NCBI GenBank assembly: GCA_037127315.1
Contig: JBBBDQ010001942.1
Coordinates: 1 to 64,000, forward strand
Reading direction: 5' to 3'
DNA from: Ascarosepion bandense
Lineage: Eukaryota; Mollusca; Cephalopoda; Sepiida; Sepiidae
Length of the DNA: 64,000 bases
Part shown: piece by piece, positions 56,600 to 64,000 of the stretch
How the letters are laid out: every line of letters begins with the position of its first letter
How positions within the stretch are numbered: the stretch's first letter is position 1
Made by a program: the position numbers and the translations under genes
Notes under the pieces: generated by a model
The model's input: only the letters and a program-made list of their open reading frames with translations
Database searches by the model: none
What the model was told of the DNA's origin: nothing

Positions 56600-56900
56600 A
56601 GTAAAGTATGCAGATTATGCCAGAAGGAAAAATTGGCAGTTCCCAGAAGGAAAAGAATTACTAAATGAAAAATCAGAAATTATGTCCAAATGTAATCATA
56701 CCCATAAATACTTACTAGGATCATACAAGGAAGGATGAAAGTGTTTTAAGATCCTTAAATAACTCCTCCTAATTTTGACATTTTTTTGGTTGTTTGAAAC
56801 TCCCAGTAGTGTAATAGTAGAAAATACTGAAGATACTGAAAGGTTGAAACCTAGGTCGCCAAAATAACTCATTTCCAAATGAAATATATATATATAATTT
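56600..56900 (+). pseudogene. Penelope-like element GIY-YIG endonuclease C-terminal fragment
   Basis: Reads KVCRLCQKEK and then, in another frame, LLNEKSEIMSKCNHTHKYLL, the cysteine/histidine-bearing end of the PLE GIY-YIG domain (CxLCxxEK...LNxRSExxSxCxHxxKYLL). The noncoding sequence after it (AAGATCCTTAAATAACTCCT, AATGAGTTATTTT complement, (TA)n) matches 59920-60090 on the minus strand. Confidence 0.65.
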
Positions 56901-56904
56901 TTCA

Positions 56905-57225
56905 ATATCTTTACAAAAGATTTTCATGATTTAAAACTTGACCATACAATCAGAAAGATATTCAGCAAGAACCAACTTAATTCTAAGTGTCAGCATTCCC
57001 AACCAACACACTTCTAACATTATCCGGTATATAAAATTCACCCCCTCAAGGGAATATCACTTGCAAAAACCCCTGATGTCATGTCTGTAAACATATCATC
57101 ACTGATATTAATTTCATATTCTTTGACACACAATATTCAGATCACTAGGTCTGACATATGACAGTTCAATTCTTTTGCATTTATTTTTCTGCTACAAAAA
57201 TTGATGTAGAATTTATTTACTCTAC
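56905..57225. other. Spacer, nothing recognised
   Basis: No feature seen. Confidence 0.35.
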
Positions 57226-57229
57226 TCCC

Positions 57230-57345
57230 CTACTGGAGTGAAATGTGACACAAGGTCGGTTTTTAATGTGGGGAGCCCAGACGCATACCAGCAGGCAAAG
57301 GTACAAAATTACCCAGTCCCTGCAGAATAAATTTTCTCAATAACC
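57230..57345 (+). repeat. ~230-bp dispersed repeat, isolated copy
   Basis: CTACTCCCCTACTGGAGTGA, GACACAAGGTCGGTTTTTAA, then a segment ending CCCAGTCCCTGC. Same family as 57790-58335 and 11560-11695. Confidence 0.75.
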
Positions 57346-57579
57346 ATAAAAACCATTAAAGAGAACAACAATTTCTCTGTCACTGCACACTTCAACAAAC
57401 CATTCCTAGGATTGATGACATCAGATGCATACCTTTAGTGTCTTTATTCAATAGCCAACAAGAAAGATGCAGATCTGAGTTGAAATATATTTTCAAATTA
57501 AAATTGCAGGATTAAACAGGGACTTGAGATTACTCTGAGAATATAATTTCTACAGGGAGTCCTCTATGAAGAAAAAACT

Positions 57580-57785
57580 GGCAGAAACATAAATGTGGCT
57601 CTACAGAAGGATGCTGAGGATATCATGGACCAAACATGTAAGCAATGACAAAGTTTTATAAAAAAATTAAACGAAAAGGAAATTTATACTTAACATCAGG
57701 AAGAGACAGTTGTAATGTCTAGGGCACATAATGAGTAAACATAATGAGTAAACATAATGAGTAAACAGAGTTTAGAAAATCTGTT
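57580..57785 (+). pseudogene. RTE-like LINE C-terminal fragment
   Basis: Reads MWLYRRMLRISWTKHVSND, then a decayed RKRQL..LGHIMSK. GAGTAAACATAAT repeats three times at about 57730-57765. Confidence 0.7.
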
Positions 57786-57789
57786 AAAT

Positions 57790-58335
57790 ATGATCAAAAG
57801 TTATCCAGTGCCAGCATACGCAGTAATTGGGTACTAAGCTTGTCTTAGCTGCTCATAGCTTATCTTAGCTGATCGTACCCTAGCCTATCTTGCACACCAG
57901 CCACCAGGTAGTATGTGAGTATTTTACTAAAGGTGGATTTATCTACCCTGCTCCTCTCTAGTGAGGTGAGTTGTGACAAGCATTGGGTTTTTAAAGTGGC
58001 GAACTGTGCACATATGCTCAGGCCCTAAGGCCGCTAGTCAGTTATTACTCAACCCCTGCCTATGTGGTAACTGGGTAAGCTTGTCTTAGTTAGTCATTCC
58101 CCAGCTAATCCTATACACCTGCCACCAGGTGGCAGGTAAAGATTTTACTAAGGGTTTATTTATCCAGTCCCCTTCCCCTCCCTGCACTAAGGCAGGTCTG
58201 TTTTTAATGCAAATCGCTGGTCAAAATTTTCCCAGCCCCTGCATACATGGTAACTGGGTACTAAACTTTTTAAAGTTGGTAATCCCCTAGTTAATCCTAT
58301 ACACCCACCCATTGTTGAATATTTTACTAAGGGTA
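57790..58335 (+). repeat. ~230-bp repeat, 2.3 tandem copies
   Basis: TGGTAACTGGGTA-type words at about 57812, 58068 and 58248 start units. They share TTGTCTTAG, CTAATCCTATACACCTGCCA and ATTTTACTAAGGG. The CTCAGG palindrome seen at 11620 is partly preserved at about 58015. Confidence 0.8.
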
Positions 58336-58689
58336 GACTTGGATGAGTTTAAATTTGACAAATATTGGTGTGGTATTGCCAAAATAGATATGATACTCAG
58401 ATAAAGTGTACTGTAGTATTATTCAGCACAATATTCAGTGATAAATGGATATACACAGAACAGTACAATAGATATAATGGCAGACAAGACAGAACTTACA
58501 ATATAGAGAGGAGAGGTTTAGATTGCAATAGTAATCAGTCCGAATATTACTTGAATGACATTTGAATATTAAGCCTCGAATGCTATGATTCTTTAATTAA
58601 ATAGACCATTTCAGGTCATGGACCATTTCATCATTGGGAGTGCTGAAGGGGTGTCAGCCACTCTACAACAAATGAATTGGAGTAGATAG

Positions 58690-58880
58690 ATCTATCTATC
58701 ACCCGGTTCACACTCCACCCACGTCTATTGAACAGGTTAAGAGGCTCATCCCTTGTTCCCTGTTTAGGATGTGGTTTCTGGCTTTCTCTTTTCCAATCTT
58801 TTCACTATTACGTAGCCCCCTGCACATCAGTGGCATTACTGCCTTGCTCGGGGAGATACGATTAAAAAAAACAAAACTAA
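58690..58880 (+). pseudogene. LINE/SINE 3' tail module
   Basis: CCACCCACGTCTATTGAACA, CCCTTGTTCCCTGTTTAGGA, CCCCCTGCACATCAGTGGCA, CCTTGCTCGGGGAGA, A-rich end. Same module as 45085-45245; it truncates the mariner fragment that follows. Confidence 0.75.
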
Positions 58881-58884
58881 ATAT

Positions 58885-59255
58885 GAAATAGTTAGGATAC
58901 TGGAGAAGCTTGAATGTATTTTTAATGTATTTCTCCTTTTCATGTAAATATTGAAGGCTGCAAATTTTGAGTCTTGAGGTTATAAAGAGTTTGTTAGTTT
59001 CACGTTCAACTGTACCCCACACATAATAATCAAGGGAGTTGAGTCTGAGGAGTTAGATGGCCAGATGTAAGGGGTGATGTGGTTGCAGAAATTCTTTGAC
59101 TGGGTTTTCCTGCTATTACCAGACATAGGATCTTCTTGATCCAGGGCAGCACTACCTTCTCAAGAGACTTGATGAAAGTGTTGAGTCTAGCAAAGTGAAT
59201 TGTGTCACATTGCTCTTTTTCTTACAGATGGTGCCCAACTGACCCTACTATGTTG
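58885..59255 (-). pseudogene. Tc1/mariner transposase C-terminal fragment
   Basis: Minus strand: FARLNTFIKSLEKVVLPWIK, then NHITPYIWPSNSSD, then LDYYVWGTVERETNK and KEKYIKNTFKLLQ. The order HHxxWPxNSPDLNPLDYxVWGxVE is the last catalytic block of mariner-type DDE/D transposases, which cut and paste DNA at TA sites. Here the LNP step is frameshifted and the start is missing. No terminal repeats were found, and the downstream end is replaced by a LINE tail. Confidence 0.75.
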
Positions 59256-59259
59256 TGCC

Positions 59260-59336
59260 ATCAAAAAATCAAAAATATACAATGCATATGTGCAAAATTA
59301 AAAATATAAAAATGGCAATAATTTTAACTATTGCAC

Positions 59337-59369
<33 letters not shown>

Positions 59370-59856
59370 TTTTTATATATATATATTTCTAAAGAATTAA
59401 TGGATTTTTTTTTTAATCCAACATTTTTATTATCTCAGAACTTATTATAGTGGATACTTAATATGATATGCATATTTGAATAATAGACACTGTTAAAAAT
59501 AAAAATGTGGTTCAGAAACAAATTACCACCATAATAAAGTTGAAAGTAATATATATATAAATATATATACATTAATAAATATACATATTATGTAGGATAA
59601 TATGTATATTTATTAATATATGTATAATACAGATCTGTTCATACATGGACCACTGTTTTATTAACACCTGAATAATATTACTATACATATGTACACCATG
59701 TTCATATGATTTTTAATTGATACTTGTATTTGAGTAGATATTCTGTTTTTCATTAAACTGTATATTTATATATATATATATATATTTCTACTGACCTGAT
59801 TATTTATGACAAATTTTGTTATGAAAATCTGTGTCATATATCTCTCTGTCTCTCTA

Positions 59857-59887
<31 letters not shown>

Positions 59888-59915
59888 CTATATATATATA
59901 TATGTATTTAGATAT
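59260..59915. repeat. AT-rich spacer with microsatellites
   Basis: (TA)n at 59340-59390, 59545-59640 (interrupted), 59762-59787 and 59873-59903, with (CT)n at 59840-59872. Confidence 0.8.
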
Positions 59916-59919
59916 TTTT

Positions 59920-60592
59920 TTTTATTTGGAAATGATTTATTTTGGTATCTTTGGGCAATTTATAAGAACTGATTTTCCAGCGTTTTTCAAATGTGCAAAA
60001 GGGATTTTTATGAATGCATGACTGGGATTTTTAAACAACTGAAAATTTTCAAAATTAGGGAGGAGTTACTTAAGGATCTTAAAACACTGTCATCCAGGTT
60101 TGTATGATTCTAATATGCATCTACAGGTGTGATTACATCTTGACATTTCTTTTGATCTTTCATTTAGTAATTTTTTTTGTTCTAGAAACAATATTATGGC
60201 CAACATTTCTTCCTGGCACAATCTGAAGACATCACCATTGTTGTAAGGTTTGCCATTTTTTTTTTTACTATAATCCATGTTATATCAGGGTGTTTTCCAT
60301 TTTTTGTTTTAGTTTCCACATGTAGTTAGCCAGTTTGGTACAATTGTTGAGGTTTCCCAGCTTAAATGTCAATTTGTGATTATTGATTATTCCGTCTGTT
60401 TTTAAAAATTTCTTTTTGCAGATGTTCTGTTTTGTAAACATTGGAAAATCGGTTATAAATTCTCTGAACATACTAAAATGATGCAGGAATATAACATTTC
60501 CAAATGAAAAATATTCAAATGTTCAATAAACATATTGAGCACTTTTTAATATAACTGGATACTGGTCTAATTTAATTATGACCGGAAACTAA

Positions 60593-60600
<8 letters not shown>
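59920..60600 (-). pseudogene. Penelope-like element GIY-YIG endonuclease end and 3' region
   Basis: Minus strand: KTDGIINNHKLTFKLGNLNN and CTKLANYMWKLKQK (60471-60280). After a frameshift come KKKNGKPYNNGDV, then LLNERSKEMSRCNHTCRCIL to a stop at about 60090. This follows PLE GIY-YIG domains (RYNNHKxxF...TxLSxYxWxLK...ARPYxxxxxxCxLCxxEK...LLNxRSExxSxCxH). The first part of the domain, with the GIY and YIG residues, is missing. The 3' noncoding part (60090-59920) matches 56730-56900. About 50 bp to the right lies a minus-strand hammerhead-like motif. Confidence 0.7.
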
Positions 60601-60627
<27 letters not shown>

Positions 60628-60640
60628 TAACAAAATAGCA
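60601..60640. repeat. (TA)n microsatellite
   Basis: About 28 bp of TA repeats directly before the ribozyme-like hairpin; a second tract lies at 60766-60800. Confidence 0.9.
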
Positions 60641-60650
60641 AGATCGCCAA

Positions 60651-60687
60651 GACCGACCGCGGTTTCGCACAACGGCTCGTCAGGGCC
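60651..60687 (-). ncRNA. Hammerhead ribozyme motif, type I, complete core
   Basis: Minus strand, 5' to 3': stem I strand GGCC (60687-60684), CTGACGA (60683-60677), stem II region GCCGTTGTGC with two closing pairs, GAAA (60666-60663), palindromic stem III CCGCGGT, cleavage-position C (60655), then stem I strand GGTC (60654-60651). All invariant hammerhead residues are present (CUGANGA, GAAA, U before H17). Stem III is only long enough to pair with itself in a dimer, as reported for hammerheads of Penelope-like elements. Self-cleavage is predicted, not shown. Confidence 0.65.
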
Positions 60688-60689
60688 GT

Positions 60690-60761
60690 TGTGCGAAACC
60701 GCACAATTATATTATAGGCATTGACCGCACAATTATATTATAGGCACAATCGATTATAGGC

Positions 60762-60802
<41 letters not shown>

Positions 60803-61074
60803 CGATACCTCTACTAATATACTTCAATGCCTATAATCGACGGGAGAGGTCATAGTTATTATACTTACCCCCTACACCATAGTAGCAGCAGTTCCCAGAC
60901 CAATCCCTCATGCCACTATACACTCAATTGAACAAAAAAACCACTACCACCATTCCTTCTCGGCCTACAGCCATGTGCGACACAAAAAATGGACCTGTCT
61001 AATTTTCTCTGTATAACTCCACTCTGTTAATAATAATTTAAATGTTCTATGTTCACTGAACATTAAATGTTCAT
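60690..61074. other. PLE-linked spacer with short duplications
   Basis: CCGCACAATTATATTATAGG occurs twice (about 60700 and 60727), followed by CGATTATAGGCATTG and its inverse CAATGCCTATAATCG at about 60826, which bracket a (TA)n tract. The rest is not recognised. Confidence 0.5.
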
Positions 61075-61247
61075 CCTTTGATAACGGCTTATGTAAGCCG
61101 AAAGCTCAGACCTGATAAAAAAATCAACAATTATTGCGATTTCTTGTCGTTTTTCCATGATAACACTATCAAGCTAATCAGATCATATGAACGGATCTTA
61201 CACAAAATAAATAGACAGAACTTGTCTATATTATTCAATGAAACCTG

Positions 61248-61250
<3 letters not shown>
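61075..61250 (+). pseudogene. Penelope-like element N-terminal fragment with hairpin
   Basis: Reads YVSRKLRP, NYCDFLSFFHDNTIKLIRSY and ERILHKINRQNLSILFNETC before (TA)n. Homologous to 55154-55350. The first bases (CGGCTTATGTAAGCCG, then AAAGCTC) are the same hairpin plus GAAA as the hammerhead-like motif at 55028, with a C-G pair changed to T-A on both sides. The CTGANGA box is degraded here. Confidence 0.5.
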
Positions 61251-61279
<29 letters not shown>

Positions 61280-61280
61280 A

Positions 61281-61410
61281 GAATAAATCTAACTTAGAGC
61301 CAACAGATCTACCTAGGTTTCACCTAACGGATCATCAGGGCCGACTTGCCCTGACAATCCGTTAGGTGAAACCTAGGTAGGTCTGTTGGCTCTAAGTTAG
61401 ATTCTTATTT
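61281..61410. repeat. Near-perfect palindrome carrying a hammerhead-like motif on each strand
   Basis: The ~58-bp arms (AATCTAACTTAGAGCCAACA, then GATCTACCTAGGTTTCACCT on the left; complements on the right) meet at about 61344. Plus strand: CTGACAA (61351-61357, G8 changed), GAAA (61368-61371), CCTAGGTA, GGTC. Minus strand: CTGATGA (61338-61332, intact), GAAA (61321-61318), CCTAGGTA, but stem I has a mismatch (GATC against GGCC). A (TA)n tract lies directly to the left. Confidence 0.75.
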
Positions 61411-62055
61411 GTTTACTCTATGATTGTATTGAGTGCTTCAGTGTTAGGGTTCTCATCTCGGGTTTTTTTTTCTTTTCAACGAGTATTTTGACGTATGTTC
61501 AAGTACTCAGTTTGTTTCTTTTTTTATTTCCCCTTTTTTTTCTCTCCGCATTTATACTCGGTGGGTTTTTCGAAACAGATTGAAATATATTATAACAATT
61601 ATTAATATTATTATTATTATTGTTATTATTATTATTACTATTACTATTATATATATATATATATTTTTTTTTTTCTAGTCAAATTTTGTTATATTTATGG
61701 GAGAAGAGTTTTTAATATCAGAGATCATTTGTTCATAGATATAGACAGTCTATATACATATTATATTGAATATATAATCTGTACTGTGTGATTTTAATAA
61801 TGAATAGATTCTTTACATTTCCTGTGATCTTTTTGGCAAAACACCATCGCATTAGTGGAACCTGTCAGCTCTGTAATAGTTCAGATTTGGTTCTTTTTGA
61901 GTTCTGACCTTTCCCCAAAGCAAAAATTACTCTTGAAATTCCAGTGAACATGTTTCAAGAGAATGGAGCAAGGCAATTCCAACTTTGTACTGCTATGCCA
62001 GAATAAGTATATAAAGTAAAGTGCTGTTGCAAGGCAAGAACTTTGAAGAGAACTA
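61411..62055. other. AT-rich spacer with ATT/TA microsatellites
   Basis: (ATT)n-like tract at 61600-61645 and (TA)n at about 61648-61665. No gene recognised. Confidence 0.5.
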
Positions 62056-62059
62056 AGGT

Positions 62060-62985
62060 GCCACTGTATCCAGTAGGTTATTTTTTTTTAAAGATAAAAT
62101 AGTTGTCTAATGATAGGTTATTTTGGCTCATATAAAATAGCTAGGTCCTTGGCAGGCTATATGTTGTTGATATGAAATCATTTGATACTTGGTAGGGTAT
62201 GTTTTGTTCATATAAAACAGTTGGGTTCTCGGTAGGCTATTTTTTGCAGATATGAAATATTTGGATATTTGGTAAGTTATTTTTTGTTAATATAAAATAA
62301 CTTAATACATGGGAGACCATTTTTATTCATCTTAAATAGCTGAATGGATGTGTGTTGTGGTGCAGTGGATATTGACTCGGAACGACAAATCGGGGAGCCG
62401 AGTTCGAATTCCAGTTGAATTCCTTGCATTCACTTACACACAAATACCCTTGGGGAAGGTATTAATCTGTCTATTCCCTCCAGTTATGGGTTAAATAACA
62501 GGAAAGATTAGGTTCTATAGCCTTGGCTGGCAACCAGTCTACTGCAGAAAGCAATGGCAACCTACTGCTGGATAATCTTCTGCCCAGTCAGTCATGTCTC
62601 TTTTGAGACATGATTGCCCAAGTGTGTATCACGTATGGCATTCATCTGACTGAAATAGTTGAATACTTAGCCTGATAATAATGAAACTATCCTATTCTAC
62701 TAATTTCAATACAAACCACCCTGTATAAAAGTACTAACAATTCAGTTTTGCTGAATAAAGCTATTTTTTGTTCATACAAAAAATGATGGATATTTACTAT
62801 TCTATATTTGGTAAATATAAAAGAATTTGATACTTGGTAGTCTATTTTTATTTATATGAAAAAGATGAATATTGAGGAGGCTGTATTTTATCAATATAAA
62901 ATGACTGGATACTTGGTAAGCTATTTTTTTTATGAATAAGATGGACATTTAGTTGGCTATATATTTTTAATATAAAATATTGCAA
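62060..62985. repeat. Degenerate ~55-60-bp minisatellite split by a SINE
   Basis: Units with GATACTTGGTAGGCTATTTT and GTTCATATAAAA run from 62060 to 62340 and again from 62655 to 62985. The interruption is the SINE at 62346-62653. Confidence 0.75.
62346..62653 (+). repeat. Complete SINE family 1
   Basis: GTGTGTTGTGGTGCAGTGGA (A box), GACTCGGAACGACAAATCGG, B box AGTTCGAATTCC, ACAAATACCCTTGGGG, AACAGGAAAGATTAGG, GGCAACCAGTCTACTGCAGA and CATGTCTCTTTTGAGACATG follow, and it ends GCATTCATCTGACTG. The flanks AAATAGCTGAA/AAATAGTTGAA look like a target duplication, though the host repeat makes this less certain. Confidence 0.88.
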
Positions 62986-62989
62986 GATA

Positions 62990-63627
62990 CTCTCTAACCT
63001 GATTTCATAGCAAATTTGTGCATTCAATAAATGGACAGGTGAGTTGTAATTTTGAATGGCAAATGAGAAATTTAGTTGTTATTAGGGGAAGGACCCATTT
63101 TTTTTGCTGTATAATTTGTTCATGAAAAAACATATTTATTAAAGCTGTCAACCATATTCAAGTTTCTATAAAATGATCTCATTGACCGAATCACATGCTA
63201 TATTTACGAAAACTCATAAGTGTTTTTCTCCAAGCCAAAATCAATACAGGAAATGTAAGTGCATTGTTGGCTATAATACCTTGCCTTATGCTGTTTAAGC
63301 ATCAAAGAAACTTTCAATAAAAAAGACAACTTTTTATTTTTTTTTTCAGATGAAAGGTAATGCAATCACAATTACATATATTTTTTTAACAGTCTAAATA
63401 AAACAGTAACATATAGTAATAATGATCACACAAAAAGTAAGTTCATATTGAAGATTTTTGCATTGATATACAACCGTAGACTAAAATCAATGATAAAATT
63501 TCCGTTGAAAAATGTTTGTCGAACTTGCTGTATTACTGGGTATTAGTTTTTCCTTTGATACCAGGTTGTAATTACCTTTTGCTGACTGTATATTCACATT
63601 ACTATAGCTAGCTATAATAAGTGTTTT
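62990..63627. other. AT-rich spacer, nothing recognised
   Basis: No coding or repeat match seen. Confidence 0.4.
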
Positions 63628-63650
63628 ATATATATATATATATATATATA
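63628..63650. repeat. (TA)n microsatellite at Helitron insertion point
   Basis: TA repeats end in A exactly where the Helitron begins with TC. Confidence 0.9.
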
Positions 63651-64000
63651 TCTAAACTTATTTATAAATGGAACTTTGTCTGTGTGTGTGTGTGTGTGTG
63701 GGTATGTGTGTGTGTGTGTGTGTGTCTGTGTGTGTCCGTTACCTATAAACTCCGAAACGGATGAACTGATTCTTATGAAAATTTACACAGTTGTACTATA
63801 AGTGTCTGTGAGTGTTCTTAGCTAGGTTTTGTGTCAAGATACCCCTCGATAAATACTGAAAATCAATAATTGAAAAAAATCGGGTTATAGAAGAAGTGGT
63901 CCGATTTTAATCAAATTTGATACACACATAGACAAAGACATAAGAAATGATATTCAGAAGTTTCAAGGTTGCAGTTCTTACAATAGTGCAGAAAATTGAT
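63651..64000 (+). mobile_element. Non-autonomous Helitron, cut by the window end
   Basis: Begins TCTAAACTTATTTATAAATG after an A and follows the 44355 copy through the (GT)n tract, TTTACACAGTTGTACTATAA, CGGGTTATAGAAG and CAAGGTTGCAGTTCTTACAA. The 3' end lies outside the window. Confidence 0.88.

Overview
This window looks like intergenic DNA of an animal genome, AT-rich and almost wholly repetitive. I found no convincing host gene, tRNA gene, CRISPR array or operon-like layout. The mix of tRNA-headed SINEs, RTE/BovB-like and Jockey/Nimb-like LINE fragments, Penelope-like element (PLE) pieces with GIY-YIG endonuclease remains, Helitron ends and long satellites fits a lophotrochozoan, most likely a cephalopod such as an octopus. 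That assignment is inference; the window contains no taxonomic marker gene. Most short open frames are chance readings of repeats.

Layout. 1-4.1 kb: a ~388-bp tandem array whose unit includes, on the minus strand, the 3' end of a CR1-like LINE. 4.2-4.6 kb: a mariner-type MITE. 4.6-13 kb: decayed LINE pieces, SINEs, a 5S-like sequence and LTR-like repeats. 13.16-13.55 kb: a 30-bp minisatellite. 13.9-16.3 kb: a cluster of tRNA-derived SINEs and LINE tails. 16.35-32.35 kb: one 16-kb satellite of about 133 copies of a 120-bp unit with higher-order structure and decayed edges. 32.4-38.4 kb: inverted SINE pairs, a PLE endonuclease fragment with a ribozyme-like motif, and duplicated unclassified repeats. 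38.4-47.1 kb: three large RTE-like LINE fragments, invaded by Helitrons, LINE tails and a chimeric 5S/tRNA SINE. 47.2-54.9 kb: three minisatellites plus dispersed repeats. 55-61.4 kb: PLE-rich, with several hammerhead-ribozyme-like folds, a Jockey/Nimb-like LINE tail and a mariner transposase fragment. 62-64 kb: a degenerate minisatellite split by a SINE, and a Helitron running off the end.

The most interesting content is non-coding. (1) At least four sequence families carry the type-I hammerhead core (CTGANGA, hairpin, GAAA, tiny palindromic stem III), several inside or beside PLE sequence. (2) One SINE at 42.48-42.94 kb has a 5S-rRNA-like head fused to a tRNA-like SINE, with both parts inside a single pair of target-site duplications. 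(3) The Helitron at 44355-44877 can be removed precisely to give an empty A|T site that restores the LINE endonuclease reading frame. (4) The 16-kb satellite shows 9- to 11-unit higher-order repeats.

Boundaries were set by eye from shared words between copies and may be off by tens of bases. Family names come from recognised motifs and remembered family features, not from a database search.
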